From contig NC_092572.1 in the NCBI RefSeq assembly GCF_037975245.1, positions 16,436,269 through 16,500,268 on the forward strand: a stretch of 64,000 nucleotides of DNA. Reading direction: 5' to 3'. Each line of letters begins with the position of its first letter. Position 1 is the first letter of the stretch. This stretch comes from Apostichopus japonicus (lineage: Eukaryota; Echinodermata; Holothuroidea; Aspidochirotida; Stichopodidae). The notes under the pieces are model-generated. The model was not told the origin of the DNA, searched no databases, and worked only from the letters and a program-made list of their open reading frames with translations. Positions 1-9,581 of this stretch are shown in pieces. The position numbers and the translations under genes were made by a program.

Positions 1-4
1 GACG

Positions 5-21
5 TCTTTTGCCGATCTTTT
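5..21 (+). repeat. TCTTTT direct repeat behind the long/short dimorphism
   Basis: TCTTTT at 5-10 is repeated at 16-21 with GCCGA between, giving an 11-bp period. All 188 long units have both copies and all 214 short units have one. Private changes in the segment occur at 30276 (GATATTTT) and 59931 (GAGGATC in place of GCCGATC). Confidence 0.95.
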
Positions 22-52
22 ACAGCAAGTGCCTGCACGGGGAGCTGTGAGT
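18..52 (+). other. Splice-site-like pair around a 21-nt segment
   Basis: TTTTACAG (18-25) resembles a 3' splice site, and GTGAGT (47-52; GTAAGT in nearly all other units) matches the 5' splice consensus from +1 to +6. They enclose 21 nt (26-46) with no stop codon in any plus-strand frame. A branch-point-like CTAAT lies at 67-71, far upstream of the next unit's acceptor. If long plus-strand transcripts exist, every unit could act as a micro-exon with an intron of about 144 or 133 nt. These are short motifs and could be chance. The unit at 53342 has the weaker GTAGGT. Confidence 0.25.
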
Positions 53-72
53 ATTAGTTAATCCACCTAATA
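52..72 (+). repeat. AT-rich inverted repeat TATTAG/CTAATA
   Basis: TATTAG at 52-57 is the exact reverse complement of CTAATA at 67-72, separated by a 9-nt loop. It recurs in nearly every unit. The six 5-bp-deletion units lose the right arm. The unit at 38448 changes GTTAATC to ATTAATC next to the left arm. No function is evident. Confidence 0.7.
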
Positions 73-82
73 TCTCAGTCCA

Positions 83-112
83 TACAGTGGCGCGATGGCT
101 CGGCGCACTGTA
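83..112 (+). repeat. Strong inverted repeat / hairpin in every unit
   Basis: TACAGT (83-88) pairs perfectly with ACTGTA (107-112), and GCGC (90-93) with GCGC (103-106). This gives a 10-bp stem with a single bulged G89 and the 9-nt loop GATGGCTCG. It is the most stable local fold I see in the monomer and is conserved through the array. It coincides with the D-arm and A-box-like element and occupies the stem I position in the hammerhead comparison. Confidence 0.85.
88..98 (+). promoter_or_regulatory. Pol III A-box-like element (representative unit)
   Basis: TGGCGCGATGG matches 10 of 11 positions of the tRNA A-box consensus TRGYNNARNNG; the only mismatch is G in place of the conserved A at position 7. 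In tRNA genes this element, with the B box, binds TFIIIC. It recurs in essentially every unit, at offset 88 (long) or 77 (short). The units at 6942 and 12838 change it to TATCGCG, and those at 53177 and 53826 to TAGCGCG. It overlaps the D-arm-like hairpin. Whether it is active is not shown by sequence. Confidence 0.6.
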
Positions 113-146
113 CGAGCTGATGATCGAGACTCTCTTTTGCATCCCT

Positions 147-157
147 GGTTCGAACCC
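147..157 (+). promoter_or_regulatory. Pol III B box (representative unit)
   Basis: GGTTCGAACCC fits the B-box consensus GGTTCGANNCC at every position. It lies 59 bp downstream of the A-box start; about 44 bp is usual in class I tRNA genes and about 55 bp in tRNAs with a long variable arm, so the spacing fits a class II, intron-bearing or SINE-like derivative. It is present in nearly all 402 units; the unit at 55113 has TTCTAACC, which breaks the core. The CTC marker variant (GGTTCGAACCT) changes only the last base. Confidence 0.7.
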
Positions 158-165
158 CGGGTGAT

Positions 166-330
166 GACGTCTTTTGCCGATCTTTTACAGCAAGTGCCTG
201 CACGGGGAGCTGTAAGTATTAGTTAATCCACCTAATATCTCAGTCCATACAGTGGCGCGATGGCTCGGCGCACTGTACGAGCTGATGATCGAGACTCTCT
301 TTTGCATCCCTGGTTCGAACCCCGGGTGAT
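166..330 (+). repeat. Reference long monomer (165 bp)
   Basis: Typical long unit with both TCTTTT copies, at 170-175 and 181-186, spaced 11 bp apart with GCCGA between them. It includes 11 CpG sites. It holds short palindromes (GACGTC at the start, GGTTCGAACC at 312-321, CCCGGG at 321-326) and the hairpin, Pol III and splice-like elements described separately. For any long unit starting at s, an element at offset n in the summary lies at s+n-1. Confidence 0.95.
172..186 (+). terminator. T4 runs downstream of the B box (possible Pol III stops)
   Basis: TTTT at 172-175 and again at 183-186 lie 15 and 26 bases after the B box of the first unit. Four or more T's on the non-template strand are the minimal Pol III terminator in animals. 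Long units offer two such stops, short units only one. Another T4 at 135-138 sits between the A and B boxes and would be expected to cut many transcripts short, which argues against efficient full-length Pol III transcription. Confidence 0.4.
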
Positions 331-990
331 GACGTCTTTTGCCGATCTTTTACAGCAAGTGCCTGCACGGGGAGCTGTAAGTATTAGTTAATCCACCTAA
401 TATCTCAGTCCATACAGTGGCGCGATGGCTCGGCGCACTGTACGAGCTGATGATCGAGACTCTCTTTTGTATCCCTGGTTCGAACCCCGGGTGATGACGT
501 CTTTTGCCGATCTTTTACAGCAAGTGCCTGCACGGGGAGCTGTAAGTGTTAGTTAATCCACCTAATATCTCAGTCCATACAGTGGCGCGATGGCTCGGCG
601 CACTGTACGAGCTGATGATCGAGACTCTCTTTTGCATCCCTGGTTCGAACCCCGGGTGATGACGTCTTTTGCCGATCTTTTACAGCAAGTGCCTGCACGG
701 GGAGCTGTAAGTATTAGTTAATCCACCTAATATCTCAGTCCATACAGTGGCGCGATGGCTCGGCGCACTGTACGAGCTGATGATCGAGACTCTCTTTTGC
801 ATCCCTGGTTCGAACCCCGGGTGATGACGTCTTTTGCCGATCTTTTACAGCAAGTGCCTGCACGGGGAGCTGTAAGTATTAGTTAATCCACCTAATATCT
901 CAGTCCATACAGTGGCGCGATGGCTCGGCGCACTGTACGAGCTGATGATCGAGACTCTCTTTTGTATCCCTGGTTCGAACCCCGGGTGAT

Positions 991-1144
991 GACGTCTTTT
1001 ACAGCAAGTGCCTGCACGGGGAGCTGTAAGTATTAGTTAATCCACCTAATATCTCAGTCCATACAGTGGCGCGATGGCTCGGCGCACTGTACGAGCTGAT
1101 GATCGAGACTCTCTTTTGCATCCCTGGTTCGAACCCCGGGTGAT
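991..1144 (+). repeat. Reference short monomer (154 bp)
   Basis: First short unit in the window. It is the long monomer minus 11 bp: GACGTCTTTT runs directly into ACAGC, without the segment GCCGATCTTTT. The lost stretch is bounded by direct TCTTTT repeats, so replication slippage or intramolecular recombination between them explains the loss in one step. The unit keeps the A-box-like and B-box elements but has only one T4 run after the preceding unit's B box. Confidence 0.95.
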
Positions 1145-2673
1145 GACGTCTTTTGCCGATCTTTTACAGCAAGTGCCTGCACGGGGAGCTGTAAGTATTA
1201 GTTAATCCACCTAATATCTCAGTCCATACAGTGGCGCGATGGCTCGGCGCACTGTACGAGCTGATGATCGAGACTCTCTTTTGCATCCGTGGTTCGAACC
1301 CCGGGTGATGACGTCTTTTGCCGATCTTTTACAGCAAGTGCCTGCACGGGGAGCTGTAAGTATTAGTTAATCCACCTAATATCTCAGTCCATACAGTGGC
1401 GCGATGGCTCGGCGCACTGTACGAGCTGATGATCGAGACTCTCTTTTGCATCCCTGGTTCGAACCCCGGGTGATGACGTCTTTTGCCGATCTTTTACAGC
1501 AAGTGCCTGCACGGGGAGCTGTAAGTATTAGTTAATCCACCTAATATCTCAGTCCATACAGTGGCGCGATGGCTCGGCGCACTGTACGAGCTGATGATCG
1601 AGACTCTCTTTTGCATCCCTGGTTCGAACCCCGGGTGATGACGTCTTTTGCCGATCTTTTACAGCAAGTGCCTGCACCGGGAGCTGTAAGTATTAGTTAA
1701 TCCACCTAATATCTCAGTCCATACAGTGGCGCGATGGCTCGGCGCACTGTACGAGCTGATGATCGAGACTCTCTTTTGCATCCCTGGTTCGAACCCCGGG
1801 TGATGACGTCTTTTGCCGATCTTTTACAGCAAGTGCCTGCACGGGGAGCTGTAAGTATTAGTTAATCCACCTAATATCTCAGTCCATACAGTGGCGCGAT
1901 GGCTCGGCGCACTGTACGAGCTGATGATCGAGACTCTCTTTTGCATCCCTGGTTCGAACCCCGGGTGATGACGTCTTTTGCCGATCTTTTACAGCAAGTG
2001 CCTGCACGGGGAGCTGTAAGTATTAGTTAATCCACCTAATATCTCAGTCCATACAGTGGCGCGATGGCTCGGCGCACTGTACGAGCTGATGATCGAGACT
2101 CTCTTTTGCATCCCTGGTTCGAACCCCGGGTGATGACGTCTTTTACAGCAAGTGCCTGCACGGGGAGCTGTAAGTATTAGTTAATCCACCTAATATCTCA
2201 GTCCATACAGTGGCGCGATGGCTCGGCGCACTGTACGAGCTGATGATCGAGACTCTCTTTTGCATCCCTGGTTCGAACCCCGGGTGATGACGTCTTTTGC
2301 CGATCTTTTACAGCAAGTGCCTGCACGGGGAGCTGTAAGTATTAGTTAATCCACCTAATATCTCAGTCCATACAGTGGCGCGATGGCTCGGCGCACTGTA
2401 CGAGCTGATGATCGAGACTCTCTTTTGCATCCCTGGTTCGAACCCCGGGTGATGACGTCTTTTACAGCAAGTGCCTGCACGGGGAGCTGTAAGTATTAGT
2501 TAATCCACCTAATATCTCAGTCCATACAGTGGCGCGATGGCTCGGCGCACTGTACGAGCTGATGATCGAGACTCTCTTTTGCATCCCTGGTTCGAACCCC
2601 GGGTGATGACGTCTTTTACAGCAAGTGCCTGCACGGGGAGCTGTAAGTATTAGTTAATCCACCTAATATCTCA

Positions 2674-2728
2674 GTCCATACAGTGGCGCGATGGCTCGGC
2701 GCACTGTACGAGCTGATGAGCGAGACTC
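2674..2728 (+). other. Closest hammerhead-like variant unit
   Basis: In this zone B unit the core reads CTGATGAGCGAGAC (2713-2726). The G and C after CTGATGA are the bases expected for the first stem II pair of a hammerhead (10.1 and 11.1), so only the rest of stem II and one A-to-G change separate it from the conserved CTGATGAG...CGAAAC frame. The same variant occurs in units starting at 2608, 3543, 4467, 5083, 5556, 6172, 6634, 8196, 9274, 9901, 10979, 11452, 12068 and 12530, and nowhere outside zone B that I saw. Confidence 0.35.
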
Positions 2729-4620
2729 TCTTTTGCATCCCTGGTTCGAACCCCGGGTGATGACGTCTTTTACAGCAAGTGCCTGCACGGGGAGCTGTAA
2801 GTATTAGTTAATCCACCTAATATCTCAGTCCATACAGTGGCGCGATGGCTCGGCGCACTGTACGAGCTGATGATCGAGACTCTCTTTTGCATCCCTGGTT
2901 CGAACCCCGGGTGATGACGTCTTTTACAGCAAGTGCCTGCACGGGGAGCTGTAAGTATTAGTTAATCCACCTAATATCTCAGTCCATACAGTGGCGCGAT
3001 GGCTCGGCGCACTGTACGAGCTGATGATCGAGACTCTCTTTTGCATCCCTGGTTCGAACCCCGGGTGATGACGTCTTTTACAGCAAGTGCCTGCACGGGG
3101 AGCTGTAAGTATTAGTTAATCCACCTAATATCTCAGTCCATACAGTGGCGCGATGGCTCGGCGCACTGTACGAGCTGATGATCGAGACTCTCTTTTGCAT
3201 CCCTGGTTCGAACCCCGGGTGATGACGTCTTTTGCCGATCTTTTACAGCAAGTGCCTGCACGGGGAGCTGTAAGTATTAGTTAATCCACCTAATATCTCA
3301 GTCCATACAGTGGCGCGATGGCTCGGCGCACTGTACGAGCTGATGATCGAGACTCTCTTTTGCATCCCTGGTTCGAACCCCGGGTGATGACGTCTTTTAC
3401 AGCAAGTGCCTGCACGGGGAGCTGTAAGTATTAGTTAATCCACCTAATATCTCAGTCCATACAGTGGCGCGATGGCTCGGCGCACTGTACGAGCTGATGA
3501 TCGAGACTCTCTTTTGCATCCCTGGTTCGAACCCCGGGTGATGACGTCTTTTACAGCAAGTGCCTGCACGGGGAGCTGTAAGTATTAGTTAATCCACCTA
3601 ATATCTCAGTCCATACAGTGGCGCGATGGCTCGGCGCACTGTACGAGCTGATGAGCGAGACTCTCTTTTGCATCCCTGGTTCGAACCCCGGGTGATGACG
3701 TCTTTTACAGCAAGTGCCTGCACGGGGAGCTGTAAGTATTAGTTAATCCACCTAATATCTCAGTCCATACAGTGGCGCGATGGCTCGGCGCACTGTACGA
3801 GCTGATGATCGAGACTCTCTTTTGCATCCCTGGTTCGAACCCCGGGTGATGACGTCTTTTACAGCAAGTGCCTGCACGGGGAGCTGTAAGTATTAGTTAA
3901 TCCACCTAATATCTCAGTCCATACAGTGGCGCGATGGCTCGGCGCACTGTACGAGCTGATGATCGAGACTCTCTTTTGCATCCCTGGTTCGAACCCCGGG
4001 TGATGACGTCTTTTACAGCAAGTGCCTGCACGGGGAGCTGTAAGTATTAGTTAATCCACCTAATATCTCAGTCCATACAGTGGCGCGATGGCTCGGCGCA
4101 CTGTACGAGCTGATGATCGAGACTCTCTTTTGCATCCCTGGTTCGAACCCCGGGTGATGACGTCTTTTACAGCAAGTGCCTGCACGGGGAGCTGTAAGTA
4201 TTAGTTAATCCACCTAATATCTCAGTCCATACAGTGGCGCGATGGCTCGGCGCACTGTACGAGCTGATGATCGAGACTCTCTTTTGCATCCCTGGTTCGA
4301 ACCCCGGGTGATGACGTCTTTTACAGCAAGTGCCTGCACGGGGAGCTGTAAGTATTAGTTAATCCACCTAATATCTCAGTCCATACAGTGGCGCGATGGC
4401 TCGGCGCACTGTACGAGCTGATGATCGAGACTCTCTTTTGCATCCCTGGTTCGAACCCCGGGTGATGACGTCTTTTACAGCAAGTGCCTGCACGGGGAGC
4501 TGTAAGTATTAGTTAATCCACCTAATATCTCAGTCCATACAGTGGCGCGATGGCTCGGCGCACTGTACGAGCTGATGAGCGAGACTCTCTTTTGCATCCC
4601 TGGTTCGAACCCCGGGTGAT

Positions 4621-7600
4621 GACGTCTTTTACAGCAAGTGCCTGCACGGGGAGCCGTAAGTATTAGTTAATCCACCTAATATCTCAGTCCATACAGTGGC
4701 GCGATGGCTCGGCGCACTGTACGAGCTGATGATCGAGACTCTCTTTTGCATCCCTGGTTCGAACCCCGGGTGATGACGTCTTTTACAGCAAGTGCCTGCA
4801 CGGGGAGCTGTAAGTATTAGTTAATCCACCTAATATCTCAGTCCATACAGTGGCGCGATGGCTCGGCGCACTGTACGAGCTGATGATCGAGACTCTCTTT
4901 TGCATCCCTGGTTCGAACCCCGGGTGATGACGTCTTTTACAGCAAGTGCCTGCACGGGGAGCTGTAAGTATTAGTTAATCCACCTAATATCTCAGTCCAT
5001 ACAGTGGCGCGATGGCTCGGCGCACTGTACGAGCTGATGATCGAGACTCTCTTTTGCATCCCTGGTTCGAACCCCGGGTATTGACGTCTTTTACAGCAAG
5101 TGCCTGCACGGGGAGCAGTAAGTATTAGTTAATCCACCTAATATCTCAGTCCATACAGTGGCGCGATGGCTCGGCGCACTGTACGAGCTGATGAGCGAGA
5201 CTCTCTTTTGCATCCCTGGTTCGAACCCCGGGTGATGACGTCTTTTACAGCAAGTGCCTGCACGGGGAGCTGTAAGTATTAGTTAATCCACCTAATATCT
5301 CAGTCCATACAGTGGCGCGATGGCTCGGCGCACTGTACGAGCTGATGATCGAGACTCTCTTTTGCATCCCTGGTTCGAACCCCGGGTGATGACGTCTTTT
5401 GCCGATCTTTTACAGCAAGTGCCTGCACGGGGAGCTGTAAGTATTAGTTAATCCACCTAATATCTCAGTCCATACAGTGGCGCGATGGCTCGGCGCACTG
5501 TACGAGCTGATGATCGAGACTCTATTTTGCATCCCTGGTTCGAACCCCGGGTGATGACGTCTTTTACAGCAAGTGCCTGCACGGGGAGCTGTAAGTATTA
5601 GTTAATCCACCTAATATCTCAGTCCATACAGTGGCGCGATGGCTCGGCGCACTGTACGAGCTGATGAGCGAGACTCTCTTTTGCATCCCTGGTTCGAACC
5701 CCGGGTGATGACGTCTTTTACAGCAAGTGCCTGCACGGGGAGCTGTAAGTATTAGTTAATCCACCTAATATCTCAGTCCATACAGTGGCGCGATGGCTCG
5801 GCGCACTGTACGAGCTGATGATCGAGACTCTCTTTTGCATCCCTGGTTCGAACCCCGGGTGATGACGTCTTTTACAGCAAGTGCCTGCACGGGGAGCTGT
5901 AAGTATTAGTTAATCCACCTAATATCTCAGTCCATACAGTGGCGCGATGGCTCGGCGCACTGTACGAGCTGATGATCGAGACTCTCTTTTGCATCCCTGG
6001 TTCGAACCCCGGGTGATGACGTCTTTTACAGCAAGTGCCTGCACGGGGAGCTGTAAGTATTAGTTAATCCACCTAATATCTCAGTCCATACAGTGGCGCG
6101 ATGGCTCGGCGCACTGTACGAGCTGATGATCGAGACTCTCTTTTGCATCCCTGGTTCGAACCCCGGGTGATGACGTCTTTTACAGCAAGTGCCTGCACGG
6201 GGAGCCGTAAGTATTAGTTAATCCACCTAATATCTCAGTCCATACAGTGGCGCGATGGCTCGGCGCACTGTACGAGCTGATGAGCGAGACTCTCTTTTGC
6301 ATCCCTGGTTCGAACCCCGGGTGATGACGTCTTTTACAGCAAGTGCCTGCACGGGGAGCCGTAAGTATTAGTTAATCCACCTAATATCTCAGTCCATACA
6401 GTGGCGCGATGGCTCGGCGCACTGTACGAGCTGATGATAGAGACTCTCTTTTGCATCCCTGGTTCGAACCCCGGGTGATGACGTCTTTTACAGCAAGTGC
6501 CTGCACGGGGAGCTGTAAGTATTAGTTAATCCACCTAATATCTCAGTCCATACAGTGGCGCGATGGCTCGGCGCACTGTACGAGCTGATGATCGAGACTC
6601 TCTTTTGCATCCCTGGTTCGAACCCCGGGTGATGACGTCTTTTACAGCAAGTGCCTGCACGGGGAGCAGTAAGTATTAGTTAATCCACCTAATATCTCAG
6701 TCCATACAGTGGCGCGATGGCTCGGCGCACTGTACGAGCTGATGAGCGAGACTCTCTTTTGCATCCCTGGTTCGAACCCCGGGTGATGACGTCTTTTACA
6801 GCAAGTGCCTGCACGGGGAGCTGTAAGTATTAGTTAATCCACCTAATATCTCAGTCCATACAGTGGCGCGATGGCTCGGCGCACTGTACGAGCTGATGAT
6901 CGAGACTCTCTTTTGCATCCCTGGTTCGAACCCCGGGTGATGACGTCTTTTGCCGATCTTTTACAGCAAGTGCCTGCACGGGGAGCTGTAAGTATTAGTT
7001 AATCCACCTAATATCTCAGTCCATACAGTATCGCGATGGCTCGGCGCACTGTACGAGCTGATGATCGAGACTCTATTTTGCATCCCTGGTTCGAACCCCG
7101 GGTGATGACGTCTTTTACAGCAAGTGCCTGCACGGGGAGCTGTAAGTATTAGTTAATCCACCTAATATCTCAGTCCATACAGTGGCGCGATGGCTCGGCG
7201 CACTGTACGAGCTGATGATCGAGACTCTCTTTTGCATCCCTGGTTCGAACCCCGGGTGATGACGTCTTTTACAGCAAGTGCCTGCACGGGGAGCTGTAAG
7301 TATTAGTTAATCCACCTAATATCTCAGTCCATACAGTGGCGCGATGGCTCGGCGCACTGTACGAGCTGATGATCGAGACTCTCTTTTGCATCCCTGGTTC
7401 GAACCCCGGGTGATGACGTCTTTTACAGCAAGTGCCTGCACGGGGAGCTGTAAGTATTAGTTAATCCACCTAATATCTCAGTCCATACAGTGGCGCGATG
7501 GCTCGGCGCACTGTACGAGCTGATGATCGAGACTCTCTTTTGCATCCCTGGTTCGAACCCCGGGTGATGACGTCTTTTACAGCAAGTGCCTGCACGGGGA

Positions 7601-7722
7601 GCTGTAAGTATTAGTTAATCCACCTAATATCTCAGTCCATACAGTGGCGCGATGGCTCGGCGCACTGTACGAGCTGATGATCGAGACTCTCTTTTGCATC
7701 CCTGGTTCGAACCCCGGGTGAT
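4621..7722 (+). repeat. Large duplicated block, left copy (about 3.1 kb)
   Basis: Order and spacing of units and markers match 10517-13618 at an offset of 5896 bp: GAGCCG units at 4621/10517, GAGCAG at 5083/10979, long unit with CTATTTT at 5391/11287, GAGCGAG at 5556/11452, GAGCCG at 6172/12068 and 6326/12222, GAGCAG at 6634/12530, and the long unit carrying both TATCGCG and CTATTTT at 6942/12838. The left copy has private changes, such as GTATTGACGTC at the 4929/5083 junction and GATAGAG in the unit at 6326. Confidence 0.85.
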
Positions 7723-7876
7723 GACGTCTTTTACAGCAAGTGCCTGCACGGGGAGCTGTAAGTATTAGTTAATCCACCTAATATCTCAGTCCATACAGTG
7801 GCGCGATGGCTCGGCGCACTGTACGAGCTGATGATCGAGACTCTCTTTTGCATCCCTGGTTCGAACCCCGGGTGAT

Positions 7877-9581
7877 GACGTCTTTTGCCGATCTTTTACA
7901 GCAAGTGCCTGCACGGGGAGCTGTAAGTATTAGTTAATCCACCTAATATCTCAGTCCATACAGTGGCGCGATGGCTCGGCGCACTGTACGAGCTGATGAT
8001 CGAGACTCTCTTTTGCATCCCTGGTTCGAACCCCGGGTGATGACGTCTTTTACAGCAAGTGCCTGCACGGGGAGCTGTAAGTATTAGTTAATCCACCTAA
8101 TATCTCAGTCCATACAGTGGCGCGATGGCTCGGCGCACTGTACGAGCTGATGATCGAGACTCTCTTTTGCATCCCTGGTTCGAACCCCGGGTGATGACGT
8201 CTTTTACAGCAAGTGCCTGCACGGGGAGCTGTAAGTATTAGTTAATCCACCTAATATCTCAGTCCATACAGTGGCGCGATGGCTCGGCGCACTGTACGAG
8301 CTGATGAGCGAGACTCTCTTTTGCATCCCTGGTTCGAACCCCGGGTGATGACGTCTTTTACAGCAAGTGCCTGCACGGGGAGCTGTAAGTATTAGTTAAT
8401 CCACCTAATATCTCAGTCCATACAGTGGCGCGATGGCTCGGCGCACTGTACGAGCTGATGATCGAGACTCTCTTTTGCATCCCTGGTTCGAACCCCGGGT
8501 GATGACGTCTTTTACAGCAAGTGCCTGCACGGGGAGCTGTAAGTATTAGTTAATCCACCTAATATCTCAGTCCATACAGTGGCGCGATGGCTCGGCGCAC
8601 TGTACGAGCTGATGATCGAGACTCTCTTTTGCATCCCTGGTTCGAACCCCGGGTGATGACGTCTTTTACAGCAAGTGCCTGCACGGGGAGCTGTAAGTAT
8701 TAGTTAATCCACCTAATATCTCAGTCCATACAGTGGCGCGATGGCTCGGCGCACTGTACGAGCTGATGATCGAGACTCTCTTTTGCATCCCTGGTTCGAA
8801 CCCCGGGTGATGACGTCTTTTACAGCAAGTGCCTGCACGGGGAGCCGTAAGTATTAGTTAATCCACCTAATATCTCAGTCCATACAGTGGCGCGATGGCT
8901 CGGCGCACTGTACGAGCTGATGATCGAGACTCTCTTTTGCATCCCTGGTTCGAACCCCGGGTGATGACGTCTTTTACAGCAAGTGCCTGCACGGGGAGCT
9001 GTAAGTATTAGTTAATCCACCTAATATCTCAGTCCATACAGTGGCGCGATGGCTCGGCGCACTGTACGAGCTGATGATCGAGACTCTCTTTTGCATCCCT
9101 GGTTCGAACCCCGGGTGATGACGTCTTTTACAGCAAGTGCCTGCACGGGGAGCTGTAAGTATTAGTTAATCCACCTAATATCTCAGTCCATACAGTGGCG
9201 CGATGGCTCGGCGCACTGTACGAGCTGATGATCGAGACTCTCTTTTGCATCCCTGGTTCGAACCCCGGGTGATGACGTCTTTTACAGCAAGTGCCTGCAC
9301 GGGGAGCAGTAAGTATTAGTTAATCCACCTAATATCTCAGTCCATACAGTGGCGCGATGGCTCGGCGCACTGTACGAGCTGATGAGCGAGACTCTCTTTT
9401 GCATCCCTGGTTCGAACCCCGGGTGATGACGTCTTTTACAGCAAGTGCCTGCACGGGGAGCTGTAAGTATTAGTTAATCCACCTAATATCTCAGTCCATA
9501 CAGTGGCGCGATGGCTCGGCGCACTGTACGAGCTGATGATCGAGACTCTCTTTTGCATCCCTGGTTCGAACCCCGGGTGAT
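7877..9581 (+). repeat. 11-mer higher-order repeat, copy 1 (1705 bp)
   Basis: One long unit followed by ten short units. Markers fall at 8196 (GAGCGAG), 8812 (GAGCCG) and 9274 (GAGCAG plus GAGCGAG). The following 1705 bp repeat all of these at exactly the same spacing. Confidence 0.85.

Larger units (their letters stand above)
77..131 (+). other. Hammerhead-ribozyme-like arrangement (degenerate)
   Basis: The order of parts resembles a type III hammerhead. GTC (78-80) is a candidate cleavage triplet, followed by a closed hairpin in the stem I position (83-112), the exact core string CTGATGA (117-123), two bases where stem II should be, then GAGAC (126-130) where GAAAC is required. AGT (77-79) can pair with ACT (129-131) as a 3-bp stem III. 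Defects: stem II is absent, the invariant A14 is G, and stem I starts with a single C81-G116 pair before an internal loop. It would not be expected to self-cleave as it stands. It is either a decayed ribozyme or a coincidence. Confidence 0.3.
81..167 (+). other. Degenerate tRNA-like module (D-arm and T-arm)
   Basis: A D-arm-like fold is visible: T88 and G89, stem GCGC 90-93 pairing with GCGC 103-106 around a 9-nt loop, then A107, as in tRNA positions 8-26. A T-arm-like fold follows: stem 144-148 with 156-160 (one T-C mismatch at 146/158) around the 7-nt loop TTCGAAC. The 7-nt stretches expected to form the acceptor stem (81-87 and 161-167) do not pair, and I find no convincing anticodon stem. 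This is a tRNA-derived relic or SINE head rather than a functional tRNA gene. It repeats in every monomer. Confidence 0.55.
1..2134 (+). repeat. Zone A: nearly pure long-unit (165 bp) array
   Basis: Thirteen units, twelve long and one short (991-1144). Private variants are few: the unit at 1 has donor-like GTGAGT where the others have GTAAGT; the units at 331 and 826 carry TTTGTATCC instead of TTTGCATCC, three units (495 bp) apart; the unit at 496 has GTAAGTGTT; the unit at 1145 has CATCCGTGG; the unit at 1640 has GCACCGGG. None of the marker variants of the other zones is present, so this zone looks like a separately homogenised block. Confidence 0.9.

Noticed and set aside
29-38. GTGC-CT-GCAC hairpin
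   Set aside because: A perfect short dyad, but the 2-nt loop and 4-bp stem make an RNA hairpin unlikely; probably chance.
149-161. CENP-B box
   Set aside because: TTCGAACCCCGGG resembles the box ends, but the spacing between TTCG and CGGG is 5 rather than 7 bases and the conserved central A is missing.
81-167. Functional tRNA gene
   Set aside because: The acceptor-stem positions do not pair, no anticodon stem is convincing, the T stem has a mismatch and a T4 run lies between the boxes.
164-171. CRE/ATF-like site at unit junctions
   Set aside because: TGACGTCT at the junction differs from the palindromic TGACGTCA at one base, and such an 8-mer match is weak; nothing else suggests a Pol II promoter.
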